From Plasmopara viticola (Eukaryota > Oomycota > Peronosporomycetes > Peronosporales > Peronosporaceae), in NCBI GenBank assembly GCA_001695595.3, contig MBPM02000005.1, positions 1,116,001-1,180,000 on the forward strand: DNA of 64,000 nt, in the 5' to 3' direction. Position 1 is the first letter of the stretch. Each line of letters opens with the position of its first letter. Shown here one piece after another: positions 1 to 11,379 of the stretch. Both the position numbers and the translations under genes were made by a program. The notes under the pieces were generated by a model. The model ran no database searches. It saw only the letters and a program-made list of their open reading frames with translations, and was not told the origin of the DNA.

Positions 1-1130
1 CGAGGTTGAGGCGCGAGCGGGGCGAAGTCGGTGAAGCAAGAGGATTGTTGACGGTTTAAAACAAATTGAGATGCGGTATACATTGGAGAGCCTTACGACT
101 TATTTCCCAGCTACTGCCATAGTGGTGGCTCTCAGCCATCAACTGTTGAGCTATCGTTCCTCTTTACTCTATCTGGCTTTATAAACATCCTTGATTACTT
201 TTAGCCAAAAGAGTCTCTTGGTTCCACATGATTATGGGATATCTTTAACTTCTTTCTGGTTGGAATCTGTATATTCGCTATAGATAGTTATGATTTCGGG
301 AATATTTTAAAAAATTGCGTAAAAGTTGGTCAAGGCAAACCTGCCGGTGACGACAATTGCGTCGCACTTCTTCGGGACTGCACACATTGAGTTTCTGTTT
401 GTCGAAGTTCATCAGATCGCGGTTCTTCTAAGCCGTTTGCCTTGTTAATACGAGCTTATTTTACCAGTCGTGATGGATATGTCACTTTCTTCGAAGTAGC
501 ACTTCTCATATGGCACCCGAACCAAGAGATCTTTTTGAGAAAGAAGGGCAAACGAGGTCCGGAAGTTACCAACGCAGACGACAACAAGTTTCAAGTATCG
601 GAATTATGTTACGTCGAATTGACCAAGCTAGATGGCGGCGTATTAATCAGTCCGAGGTATAGCAGGGGTATCACTTTATGTGCATGACCAATAGCGGGAC
701 ATACTTAAGACCTTATTGTTTCTTAACCTAAGCCTCTACGCTATTACATTTGGTTTAGAATAATTGTAGAACAGTTTTCAAACTTATACACATTTATTTT
801 CATTGTTTTGTTCTTTCATGCTAAAAAAATGGAATTCGCTACCAGTTTGCTATCAAGCAAGCAAAAAATTGAATTTTAATTCCATTGTATCAAAGTTAAG
901 TGGCGAAAAGCTCGTGCCTCATAATGCGACCTGATGGAAGTATGGAGCAGGTACACTTCGTTGCTTCTCGTTACTATGGGAATTAGCACCCACTGATCTC
1001 CGCGGCTCCCGTAATGTATATAAGCGCCTGAAAAATGATCCAATTGATAGAAAGATGCCTTGCAGACGCAACGGCTTACCAAAGCTAATTGAGATGGGTA
1101 ACTGGTATGCGAATCTGGCTCAAGATGGCA
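1..1130. other. No recognised gene; AT-rich intergenic or decayed DNA
   Basis: I see no recognisable gene. Two short open frames (442-687 plus, 81 codons; 876-1082 minus, 68 codons) have no family resemblance that I can name. Homology to the right arm of the large inverted duplication begins only at the end of this stretch. Confidence 0.4.
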
Positions 1131-1134
1131 AAAA

Positions 1135-3775
1135 TTAAAAATTAAATTCTGTCATTTAAGCGCATTCGACAACAACTTAATTTTGGTTTTTTTCTTGAAG
1201 ATATTCCTCCAGAGTCCTCGACATCGTGTTGCGTTATGAGGTTGCGCCGCAGGAATCGCACACTCTCAGCGGGAATTTCATTTATCGTCTCACTAACGTT
1301 GGTCTAGATTGCTTGCGAGCGCGGAGTGCAGCAACAAGAACATTGAAGACAACAGATTTGAAAGAAAAGTATACATTAAACATCGCACTTTAAACATCGC
1401 ACTCTCACAACATCCATCAAAATTATGTGGTAAACTCAGAGCGAAGCATGGCCTGATTATGCACAAAGTCTGCATGTACTGAGTGTTTGATCATCATTGA
1501 TGTACCGAAGCTCATCAAGAAAGTTTATTGCAATGGACCATCGCGGTACGTTCAAATTTCAGCGTCCGATGCAGAGTTGCTGCTAAAAGTGCATCCGGTG
1601 AATGGCAATCGGCTTTACGTGTCTTCAACCCTAGCTGAGTGAAGCGCTCCTTTTACTGTACAACTGCCTTCGATTTTATTGAACTTAGGTAAAAAAAAAC
1701 CCTTGAATATCTATTCCGTAAAAATATTGTGTCGAGCTCGCGTGAGATGAGCACAAGATTTTGACGTATCCAGAAATTGCAAGCCAATAAACTCATCCAC
1801 TCAATCCGCAATCAGCCGAGCCACCCAACCGACTTTGCTAATCAAAAATTGTTTCCAATTCTGCTTTTGAGTTCTACGCTTGTTGCTCTTGCGACAGCGA
1901 AGGCCTTTCCGACGTTGTTGCCCACTGACGCCGCTTAGGAAAGACGACCAAAACCACCAGCGAGAGAAGGCTTACAAATTCAACTTGGGTGCCTAGGTGG
2001 TCTGGTCAGATGATCCACGTGAAATGAGGAATACCAGCTTGATGGCCCCGAAAGTGAAAACACTGCTGGAGGTAAGCATGATAAAAACGATGACGCTCAC
2101 CGACAACACAATAACAACGGCGAGCCGGTCTTAATTTCTTATGCTGATGTGTCAAAAACTTGAAAATATTTTTTTTGCAATGTCTAAATTACAACCGATT
2201 TTTGCAATGTTTACATGTCAGTTTAACGATCAAGTGTGGCACTAGCCTACTTTTGAATTGAAGCGAGTCCAGCTTTCTTATGCCTTCTCGAACTTGAAAA
2301 TCAAACATTTGAGTGATAAAATAGCAAGCAGAATCTTTGAAATCCATGTGTGCGAAAAAGCCTACGAATGTGGATCATGCCACTCGTAGCAAATTGAGAG
2401 CGAGAGTATCTTTGCAAAGGCAGTCGCTGGAACTCAAACGCCGCCCAATCTTAATAACTAGGAATCTGAGGAAATTTTGTCCACTCTTCTGATAGAAAAG
2501 CGTCTTTGTAATTAGAAGAAGGATTCATTCGATGACAAGATTATGAAAAAATCGCGGAACGTAACATGATCATTAAAGTGTAAAGAACCCCGCACTAATC
2601 TAGCTTTATGCCATCAGGAGTATGGTCTACACTTACCATCAAACTCACCAGCCCTGTTACCTACGTCCGGTGTCGGCCATGGAACTTGTCGTAGGTAACC
2701 ACAGGACGGAGAGGGTTAAGTCAAAGACGACAACTCACGATGGTATTACGGTTGTGACCGACCGTACGTATTCATTGAAAATGTAAAAAACAATGAAAAT
2801 GACACGACACCAATTTGCCATCCAATTTTGTAACATGTTCATTCATTATGCAACACCAATGCTGTGCATTCCACTCAACTGAGGACCGCTGCGGCCGAAA
2901 GCCTACAGTGTCGACTATAACATACAACTTACACCTCCATGGGCGTTGCCTCCGCTTCAGTGTTCAACTTCGATTTCGAAGTTTGCTTGTCTTGTTCCAA
3001 CTGCTGTTGTTTGACGGTCTTCTTTTGTGCCTCGCCGAACGGCGTCTCCTGCCACAGTGACTCGAACTCGTCGGGTGTGCCACTTGAACAGATGGCCTCG
3101 TGCTTGCCCTCCTCATCAGCACCCATGCGGCTCCATGTCGTGCGCAGCTTCTTGCCCTCAACCTGGCGCTCGTGCACAGCTTTCAGGCGGCCTGTCGAGT
3201 CTTCGTAACGACGCCGAGTGCTCATCACGCGTCGGCCTTTGTCGTCCACAATGGACGAGTTGCTGAACGTGTACGACGAAAAGGCACGGCGATGCTGATC
3301 ACCTTTGCCGGGAGCCGTTGGACGTCTCTGGTTCACAGTTTTCGCGTCTCCTTTGGCAATTCGCTTGTTCGGATCGTTATCATGATCTTTCAAACTTTGT
3401 TCATGCGACTTGGAATCAATCTCCGGGGAGTGCGCTGATCCCTCGCGGTGTTGCGTTGCTGGCCGCTGTTCACGCGCTAACACAGGCAGGTCCTTGAAAA
3501 AGTCATCGTCATCCAGATTACTGGGTGCTGCCAGCATCTCGCTGGTCCTATCGAATGGAAAGCGCGAGCGGCTCATAAGCTCGCTCATGTGCTCAAGGTC
3601 CATCATCGATTGCTCCAGCGAGGACATGGGGTACCAGAAGCGCGGTCGGACGAGATCCCACGTACTAAACATGGTTGTTGTTGGTTTGGTGGCTTGTTGT
3701 TAACTTGATAAGTTGATGTGTGAAGTAGCTGGTATTTTTGAAAATGATGGGAATCGCCTATCACGACATGCGTGG
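1135..3775 (+). repeat. Left arm of a large imperfect inverted duplication
   Basis: Read on the opposite strand, this arm matches 4,090-6,235 in blocks. Stretches near 1,160-1,180, 1,620-1,645, 1,795-1,945, 2,270-2,460 and 2,840-3,775 pair with 6,190-6,215, 6,145-6,175, 5,885-6,055, 5,340-5,530 and 4,090-5,020. The gene inside (2,929-3,672) is by far the best conserved part; the flanks show many substitutions and indels. One block, about 1,965-2,195, matches 5,635-5,880 in direct rather than inverted orientation, so a later local inversion occurred. The boundaries are by eye. Confidence 0.75.
2929..3672 (-). CDS. MLF-like conserved protein, copy 1
   Basis: Intact single-exon frame of 247 residues. 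The N-terminus (residues 1-75: aromatic- and Met-rich, then an acidic run around 53-60) is nearly identical in all three copies. Residues 80-128 are hydrophilic and variable. Residues 130-214 form the conserved core, with FSSYTFSNSS, a basic RRRYEDSTGRLKAVHER stretch and an EFESLWQETPFGE end. The core recalls the myeloid leukemia factor (MLF) family, where a Ser-rich strand, a DS-G motif and a terminal EF..W element recur; MLF proteins bind 14-3-3 and chaperone partners and shuttle to the nucleus. The family call is from memory of the pattern and is tentative. The C-terminus is Gln/Lys-rich. The gene is arranged head-to-head with copy 2, with 529 bp between the start codons. The open frame amid decayed flanks suggests it is functional. 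Confidence 0.8.
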   Translation of the reverse strand: MFSTWDLVRPRFWYPMSSLEQSMMDLEHMSELMSRSRFPFDRTSEMLAAPSNLDDDDFFKDLPVLAREQRPATQHREGSAHSPEIDSKSHEQSLKDHDNDPNKRIAKGDAKTVNQRRPTAPGKGDQHRRAFSSYTFSNSSIVDDKGRRVMSTRRRYEDSTGRLKAVHERQVEGKKLRTTWSRMGADEEGKHEAICSSGTPDEFESLWQETPFGEAQKKTVKQQQLEQDKQTSKSKLNTEAEATPMEV

Positions 3776-4201
3776 CTTCTCGAATGCTAGCGAGAAGGTA
3801 TGTCTGGTTTCTTCTCGAACGACCACCGAATTAGCTGAAGTAACAAAAGCTACTTTGTTCTATTATCAGATGGCAAATCATAAATAAATTATTGCGGCGA
3901 TAATACACGTTAATGATTTAAGTGATCCTTTAGGTGGTTTTGTATTCCACATTTCTTCTCGAATCAAAGTATTAATAATTTAGCAGATACAACAGTAGCT
4001 CTAGAATTACATATATCATTAATGTTGCCTACGGATTAAGATGTGAGTAATTTCGAGAAAGATCTATACACCCTCGTTCAGACCTCATGCTTTGGGGCAT
4101 GTCTTGATAGGCGATTTCCTTCATTTTCAAAAATACCAGCGACTTCATACATCAACTTATCAAGTTAACAACCAGCTACCAAACCAACAGAATTAACAAC
4201 A
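3673..4201. promoter_or_regulatory. Shared divergent promoter region of MLF-like copies 1 and 2
   Basis: This 529-bp spacer separates two start codons facing away from each other. About 100 bp next to each start is an inverted match (3,673-3,772 against 4,093-4,201) and is also present upstream of copy 3 (51,048-51,150). Each copy carries an Inr-like TCATTTYCAAA element about 65-80 bp before the start codon (4,121-4,131 plus; about 3,737-3,747 minus). The middle is a mosaic: 3,850-3,930 matches 6,320-6,405 inverted, while 4,015-4,070 matches 6,430-6,485 directly. Oomycete core promoters often hold an Inr near TCATTYYNCAWTTT; equating it with this element is inference. Confidence 0.5.
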
Positions 4202-4942
4202 ATGTTTAGTTCGTGGGATCTCGTCCGACCGCGCTTCTGGTACCCCATGTCCTCGCTGGAGCAGTCGATGATGGACCTTGAGCACATGAGCGAGCTTATG
4301 AGCCGCTCGCGCTTTCCATTTGACAGGACCAGCGAGATGCTGGCAGCACCCAGTAATCTGGATGACGATGACTTTTTCAAGGATCTGCCTGTGTTAGCGC
4401 GTGAACAGCGGCCAGCAACGCAACACCGCGAGGGATCAGCGCACTCCCCAGAATCTGATTCCAAGTCGCATGACCAACATTCAACAGATCATGATAACGA
4501 TCCGAACAAGCGAATTGCGAAGGGAGACGCGAAAACTGTGGGCCAACGTCCGACGGCTCCCGGCAAAGATGATCAGCATCGCCGTGCCTTTTCGTCGTAC
4601 ACGTTTAGCAACTCGTCCATTGTAGACGACAAAGGCCGACGCGTGATGAGCACTCGGCGCCGCTACGAAGACTCGACAGGCCGCTTAAAAGCTGTGCACG
4701 AGCGACAGGTTGAGGGCAAGAAGCTGCGCACGACATGGAGCCGCATGGGTGCTGATGAGGAGGGCAAGCACGAGGCCATCTGTTCAAGTGGCACACCCGA
4801 CGAGTTTGAGGCATTGTGGCAGGAGACGCCGTTCGGCGAGGCACAAAAGAAGACCGTCAAACAACAGCAGTTGGAACAAGACAAGCAAACAACGAAATCG
4901 AAGTTGAACACTGAAGCGGAGGCAACGCCCATGGAGGTGTAA
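4202..4942 (+). CDS. MLF-like conserved protein, copy 2
   Basis: Intact single-exon frame of 246 residues, differing from copy 1 at a few positions (for example Ser for Thr at residue 4 and changes at residues 85-117). It has the same layout: conserved N-terminal 75 residues, a variable hydrophilic linker, the conserved MLF-like core from about residue 129 to 213, and a Gln/Lys-rich tail ending in a short acidic stretch. The start is fixed by identity with the other copies and by the conserved upstream sequence. The 3' flank through about 4,988 also matches copy 1, including a NotI-like GCGGCCGC-type tract. Duplicate function is likely; the MLF assignment is tentative. Confidence 0.8.
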   Translation: MFSSWDLVRPRFWYPMSSLEQSMMDLEHMSELMSRSRFPFDRTSEMLAAPSNLDDDDFFKDLPVLAREQRPATQHREGSAHSPESDSKSHDQHSTDHDNDPNKRIAKGDAKTVGQRPTAPGKDDQHRRAFSSYTFSNSSIVDDKGRRVMSTRRRYEDSTGRLKAVHERQVEGKKLRTTWSRMGADEEGKHEAICSSGTPDEFEALWQETPFGEAQKKTVKQQQLEQDKQTTKSKLNTEAEATPMEV

Positions 4943-5090
4943 GTTGTATATTATAGTCGACACTGTAGGCTTTTGGCCATAGCGGCCGCTCAGATTGTTT
5001 CAATCGATGCAAGACATTGTTGTTGCAGAGCGTTAAGTAATTGAATGTCAAATTAATGAAGTTTTTTTGAGTCAAGATTATTCTTTTCGT

Positions 5091-5190
5091 TTCAATGAAA
5101 GCCCCATTGACACTCACTTTACGTCCCCCATTCGACGGTATGCTGATGTGATCGTGCCCCTGCTGCCAACAGGGCGATTAGAGTCGCGTA
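5091..5190 (+). pseudogene. Fragment with RNase II/Rrp44 (RNB) signature
   Basis: One frame reads THFTSPIRRYADVIV (5,112-5,156), the signature that closes the catalytic domain of RNB-family exoribonucleases (RNase II, Rrp44/Dis3, Dis3-like), where the arginines contact RNA at the active centre. The family would continue with His-Arg-Leu-Leu, but here the next residues diverge at once and no other RNB motif is visible nearby. It lies in the 3' flank of MLF-like copy 2 and has no clear counterpart in the left arm of the inverted duplication. I read it as a pasted or surviving exon fragment and not a working gene. Confidence 0.65.
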
Positions 5191-6299
5191 TAACCGTAAA
5201 GCCACCGTCAATGTCTGAATCATACTTGTGTTATACATTGACGTTCCGCAAATCTGTCATAATCTTGTCAACGATAGATTTCCATACAAACACCCTATTT
5301 TATCACAGAAATGCACAATCCCCCATATTTTAAGTAGTTAGATCAGGCGGCTTGAAATTCCAGCAAAATGCCTTCGCAAGGCACAATTCCATTCCCATTT
5401 TGCTAAAAGTGGCATGATCCCATATGAGTTTCTAAGCAACAAACGCTTTTTCAGTAAATAAACTTTCCGGACACTTTTCTATCACTCAAATGTTTGATAT
5501 TTATTCCCAAGGCGGGATAAGGAAGCTGGACTTTTGCGCAGTGATTGACGTCTATTATCGTCGTTTCAGATCAAAAAGTTGGCTAGATGACATCTTATTA
5601 TTGCAAAACAAACTTATTCTAAATTAGATCACCAAAAAAGTGAAGGCTGACAAATACAATTTGGGTGCCAGTATGGTCTGGTCGAGCAATTTATGCGAAA
5701 TGAGGGATGTCAGCTTAATGGCTTTGCAAGTGAAAGCACTGCTGGAGGTGAGCATGATAAAAACAATAATAAACACCGATGACACAAAACGGTGATGGCA
5801 ACGGCAAGCCCGGTTCAATTTTTCATGTCTGGTCCGCTCTGATGTTCTAAAAGCTAGAAAATAGTGTTTTCGCAATGTCTCGGTCGTCTGCCCTAAGCGG
5901 CGTCGGTGAGCAACGACGTCGAAAGGTCAATCGCTGTCGCGAGAGTAACGAGCGCGACGATGCGGAAAAGTAAAAAGCAAAATTGGAAACAGGTTTTGAT
6001 CAGCGAAGTCGTTTGGGTGGCTCGGCTAATTGCGGATTGAGTGAATGAGTTCATTGACTTATAATTTTTGTGCTCAGCTCGTCACATTGATTTTACAAAA
6101 TGGATGTTTGAGGGTGCTTTTTCTATCTAAGGTCCAAGATACTTAAGCTTCACTCAGCTAGGGCTGAAGATACATGAAGTCGAATATTTAAGTTGTTGTC
6201 GAATACCCGCAATGCGCTTATAAAGACGAAATTGAATCTCAATTAGAGGTTTTATTGTTTTTGCTTAATTACTAATACTTTGATTTGAGAAGTAGTGTG

Positions 6300-6490
6300 A
6301 GTATATCCTAATACAGTATCAGTTTAAGGATCACTTAAATAATTAACGTGTATTATCGCCTCAACAATTTATTTTTAATTTGCCATCTGAAAATAAAACT
6401 AAGTAGCTTATATTCGTTCGTTCGTACATTATCATTAATGTTGCCTTCTGATTAACATGTGAGTAATTCGAGAAAGATCTGTTTAGACAA
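6300..6490. repeat. Extra copy of the MLF-like spacer sequence
   Basis: 6,320-6,405 is an inverted match to 3,850-3,935, and 6,430-6,485 a direct match to 4,015-4,070. The same two modules are also recognisable upstream of copy 3 at about 51,233-51,305, in another relative arrangement. It holds no coding sequence that I can support. Confidence 0.6.
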
Positions 6491-6499
6491 GCTAAGAGC

Positions 6500-9400
6500 G
6501 AAGAATAACAGGTACCAATGTATTGTGACAATTCAATTTGCCATTTGATGATCGCTTGCCAAGAAAAATACCACCCTTGCGACACTACACAGGCACTGTT
6601 TGTTCGTTGTTCTTCGCTCCTAAACTCTTTGCAATTTTAACTCTTTACAGTCGTCTTCATTGCGATCACCTTGCCACCACCTGCCACAGTTGTCTTTGTA
6701 ACTCGCCGGGCTCGTTCTCGGTGAGAAGTCGCTATTGCCTTCGCTTGGATGCGCAAGTCCCAATCCCGTCTCGGCTTCTTGCTCTCTTGTTGCTGTCTGA
6801 CACCTACCATTCGCAGGGTCGAATAACGGAAAGCTTATTTGAGGGGCTCACAACTTTTGGAACTTTACATAGAGAACTGCAGGTGTAATGGGCCGTGTAT
6901 TCAGGTATATTTTTTCCTAAAAGTTTGAGAAGGACTCGAAGTCGAAGAGGATATATACAAAGAAAAATAATTTCCATAGACCTAAGCTTGTGCCTCTTAG
7001 TGTAGACAGTCAACCGCGTAGGAGGTCATTAGTTGCAATTGTTTGTAACTATGGTGAGGTTACGCCCTACATAGGGTTACCTAGTCGGCTGTCAGGGGGC
7101 TCACTACAAGAGTCTTTCTGACGTTGCTCGTCGTAGGGTGGTAATTTGCGGTTTTATACTAGAAATTACTTGAGAGCCCCTTTGTACCGGGTGCAAGTCT
7201 AAACCTGGCATCTTAAGCTTGATTTTCAAGCAGGTTTCGGTGCTGTGCGCAAAGCACACCTTTTCTCGCCTTATATCTTCACAAGAGCAAGAGTTTCTTT
7301 GGATTTAAATGAAGCTAAGGAATTGTCAATCGCAAAGTGGCGTTCAATGGGATTTTATGGCGCGTGGAGCAGGTAAACGCACTGCTCGGTTATTATCCGG
7401 AAGGTTCTCGCTTTTCATGTCAATTCCATTGTCTAAAAAGTAAGTGAGCTTTTAAGGGGACGGCCGTTTCTACACGTCCCTCGTCCACTCTGAGCATAGC
7501 TCGTTGTCACATTTTTTGTGACCCCTATTAAAATTATAAATTATCTAAAAAAATTCAGTGATTCATCTGAAAGGGGCATCCTAAAATGAGCCTTTAATTC
7601 TGGATACTTGCATTTCTTTCTAGTTTTGGTGACTTCGGCATGTTTGGTGAGCTAGACGCAATCTCTTATATAGTTAAAGCGTAGGTATGGACAATGAAGC
7701 TGCTTTGACAGCGGTGTCATTTCGCAGCCCCAGTGGGCAAATTTCAAGCGAGTATTTGCCACGTCCTGCATAGTGGCAAAGGTATCGGTCGACCACCGGG
7801 TAGAATAGTCTGCTAGTCACAAATTCCTTGTCGTGGTGCAGTCTGGGCTCTCCCGGGGTCTTTCTGCTCTCTGGCGTACAAGCTTTTTTGAGCTCGTCGC
7901 CCATGGCACAGAGCAGCCTTTCCCACCGTGGTCTTATGTTAAGAGGCCAATTGTGGCCTGGGCAAGTGTAAGAATGTTGACTTGACTATTGCAAAAATGA
8001 CTCGGCTAATCCACAGCTTTCTTGACTACCTGTTTGGTCATTGCGATGACCATCATATTTTCAAGTAAATAGTGCTGTATGTCACCCATAGGGTGTAACG
8101 GGATGTCATTTGAAGTCAGTGTTTAAAGCTTAAAACGAAAGTCGTAAAAAATGGTAGCTTGTGGTCCACGAATCGGAATCTTTATCGGTTTGCATACTGA
8201 AGGAATCGGGAACGGATACATTTCCTGCAAAAGTTACAGAGATAATATTGTGTAAATACGTATGATAAAAATAAAATAAGTAGATTTAATTAGGGAAGCC
8301 GCTATCCAGCCCCACCCCTCCTTAACGCAGTGCCCCTAAATTATAATAATGACATACGATAGGCTGGAGTGAACACCATTGGATTTAAATGCTGTGTAGG
8401 ATATATAACATTCGCAATACAAAAAACCTTGCACGTATGAAAGCTGATAATTTGATTCAGACAATCATTATTTCTAGAAGCAGGTTTACGATATCAATGT
8501 GGCATAAACGAGCAATCAATAAAGTACTTGGAGACCAAGTAGAGTGTCTTCAAACCCTAGTATGTCCACGTATGGAAGGAAGCTGATAAATTGATAACGA
8601 TCGCGACGAAGATCATTATTCTAAGAATGTGCAAAAAGCTCGCACTAGGGCTTAGGGTTATGGGGGGCTGGTTAACGTAAAGGGGAGCTGGTTAGCGGCT
8701 CCCTTAATTAGTTTTTACTGCTTTGTGCTGCACTCATCGATCCGGTTGAGACCTATGACAGCAGATATTTCTTCACCGGCAAATTTTATGTTTTTCTGCA
8801 CGCCTAGGTGCTGTGTCACCTCGTTATTTGAAATCGTGTTCGTAAATAGTTCAATTTATTATCATTGTGACCTTTGGGTTTGAAAATTGCATCATATTTT
8901 ACGGTAGCAGCACATACAAAATATCACCAAGAAATGCAATCTTTTTTCGCGTAAAACTGCTTGTCATTTGAGTTTTTCCATAATCATCTTGTCTAGACGG
9001 AAGAGGCCATTTCGTCTTGAGGTCTAATAAGCGATGTCTAAGCTGTAGCTATACCATTCCAACGAATAATGGTCGCGTTTTCAGCGATCGCAGTACCTAT
9101 TCCGATCCACACTAGTACACGGGGAAGACATGGCTCCTAATAAGCCTCACATAGCTTTTCCACACAGTCCCAAATTCCGGTTCCAGGCGTGTAAGCTCGC
9201 ACTTACTACTCATACAAACGAATACTCGCGTGTATGTATGCCACACGTTGTAAAACAAAAATTAGAAAGATAGTAGACACTTTACAATTAAATGTGGCTG
9301 CACGTAAAAATGAGTGCTGTCGAGGTCAAGATGTGCATACAAGAATCTTTTCTGATAAACTTGGCGCAACAATCGAAGCCTAGTGTTGTCACGAGAAAAT

Positions 9401-10050
9401 TTGATAAGCTCGGCTAATGTTAGGTCCCGCAAGCCTCACAGAAGTATCTCCTGTGCTGCTCATCTTCAAAGTCTTTTTACTAGTTCTCTTCCCAAATTAT
9501 TGCAAACTTCGATTAGCAAAGATGTATGAAAAACCCGGGTCATCCTGTATGATATATTCTCACGTCAGCATCTGAATTTGCCATAAATGAGCTACAGAAC
9601 AAACATTATGACGTCTTGTTCAATATTAGCAAGTCCACTAAAGCTTTGCACTTAAATAGAATGTGAAATTACATTTAGTCTCCCAAACTTCAATAATTCA
9701 GTCATTTAGAAAATATATCCTAAATAGCTATACACAATTAGCGCTTGTACTTTTGGTTCCTCCGTTTAAAGTTGTTCAATTACTTTGCTGTCTGCCATTC
9801 GTGACCACATTTGAGTAAAAAAATGGGACGAAAAATAATGGCCAGACACTCAGGTCAAATCACACGCGAAAACATGGCTTGTTGGTTCATTTCTCCAATT
9901 CTGCAACGGTAATGCTTTGCATGGCATACGTCCACTAATAGAGAACTGAAAGCTCGCTGTGACTGGGAGTCTGAGATTTACAACTACTTACTCTTTCATA
10001 TATACTTCTTCTCCAAAACCTTCGGGTTGTCATCATCATCAACCCGCATG
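6500..10050. other. Long stretch without a recognised gene
   Basis: The stretch has AT-rich parts (8,240-8,600; 9,650-9,850) and a few short open frames. One of these (7,674-7,904 minus, 76 codons) has coding-like composition but no family that I recognise. 6,640-6,800 is locally richer in C and T. No rRNA or tRNA is visible. Confidence 0.4.
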
Positions 10051-10134
10051 TGCTACTGCGTAATCGTTTTCTGTTGTGACTCACCAAACGACGTCTCCGG
10101 CAACAAGGTCTCATACTAGCTCGGATACATGGCC
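10051..10134 (-). pseudogene. Eroded fragment of an MLF-like gene (fourth copy)
   Basis: On the minus strand this aligns with the 3' part of MLF-like copy 3 (around 50,390-50,470). The frame retains a recognisable ETLLPETSFGESQQKTI next to the functional copies' EALWQETPFGEAQKKTI, with in-frame stops on both sides. Similarity may continue weakly to about 10,290. This is a relic of an additional, older duplication and is not functional. Confidence 0.6.
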
Positions 10135-10299
10135 AGTAGTTATCCCTTATGCATTACGCCCGTACTTCTTTTCCTTATTGTAAGCTGTATCGAAAATATT
10201 CTTCGAATCATTTTTCGGACCAAGTTCTATTTTGTCGACAAAAGCCTGAGAGCTGACGTAACCTTTTTTATTACAAGTTTGAAGCTTATTTAACAGCGG

Positions 10300-11370
10300 T
10301 ACATGGTCTTAGTACCAGATTCTACGACTTTTGCTGACTTTCCAAAGGAGTTCAGATGCCACTTTCAAGACCTTAAAACCGGCACGTTTCTTCCACCACC
10401 AAATAAATTAATAGGTTGTAAAAATATTTTTTGACCAACTCAAGCGTCCTTAGCAGACAAAACGATTTTATTTGATAAGTGCAGCAGTAGCATGAGGGTT
10501 CTATACATCACTGGCCATTGCAACTAAATTAAATCCGCTCGACCCACAACATTCAATCTATACACTGAAACAGTCAATTTAGCCTTATGCCAGCAACGTT
10601 TTCGGTGAAGATATACCGATTAAAGAAATCTTTACCATGTGCCTTTTTACTCGCACAATTTTCTGCCTCTATTTTTCATTCCGGAATCTGCCGGTATATG
10701 GGGTCATATCAGGTCATCCATGAGAAGGCAATGTTGAAAGCCTTCGACTATGATTGCTACGATGATGGAGCTTGGAGAAAGCAGTGCTTTTGGGCGTTGT
10801 ATAGCTCTTATCGAGAAAGGCAGCAGCAGCTGCGCTGACACTGTTAAGGGTGTGTCTGATTCCATGGTAGTGCGTTCAAGAGTTCACAGGCTCAACATTA
10901 CGACACATCTAAGAAAATAAGCACTACAGCAGTGAGCCTAGCAATTATGGTAGGCGGAATATTTTATTTATTCAATATGACATTGAAGCAGAGACTAACC
11001 AAAGTTGAAATATCTGAAAAGCTTTTCGTCGATGAAACTGAAAATAACAGGATTACGTGTCGTTGCTCATTTACGAAGACCCCAAAAATGATATTCAGGC
11101 AAAGTAATATGAATGGAAGGCAGTAAATCTGAGAAGCAGTTTTGGATTATCTCTGAATTAGTATAACTCCAAATGAGGCAATTTAGTAGAGTAATTAATG
11201 CGGATCTGAGTCAGAATCAGGTGGAAGCCAATACAATTGAGGAAGATTAAATTGAGACCAAGCGCATTATATCGTATCAAATGCAGACATTTAGTTAAAA
11301 GCTTCTCGATGAAGCAAAGAAGTCTATCAATTCGTCCGGTCGGAAGTAGTCGCACCCTTTAGAAGGCACA
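10300..11370. other. No recognised gene
   Basis: Short frames at 10,587-10,838 and 10,932-11,126 (plus) show no recognised domain. They could be the decayed upstream part of whatever carried the chromodomain-like frame that follows. Confidence 0.35.
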
Positions 11371-11379
11371 AAAACGATC

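Larger units (their letters stand above)
4090..6235 (-). repeat. Right arm of the large imperfect inverted duplication
   Basis: This is the partner of 1,135-3,775. The block order is gene copy 2, a diverged 3' flank, the 5,635-5,880 block (direct orientation relative to the left arm), a 5,885-6,055 block that is inverted, and a weak tail to about 6,235. The 5,885-6,055 block begins just after an ATG with GC-rich, Arg-rich potential coding sequence, so it may hold the 5' end of a neighbouring gene that was duplicated too; it is broken by stops in both arms. Confidence 0.7.
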
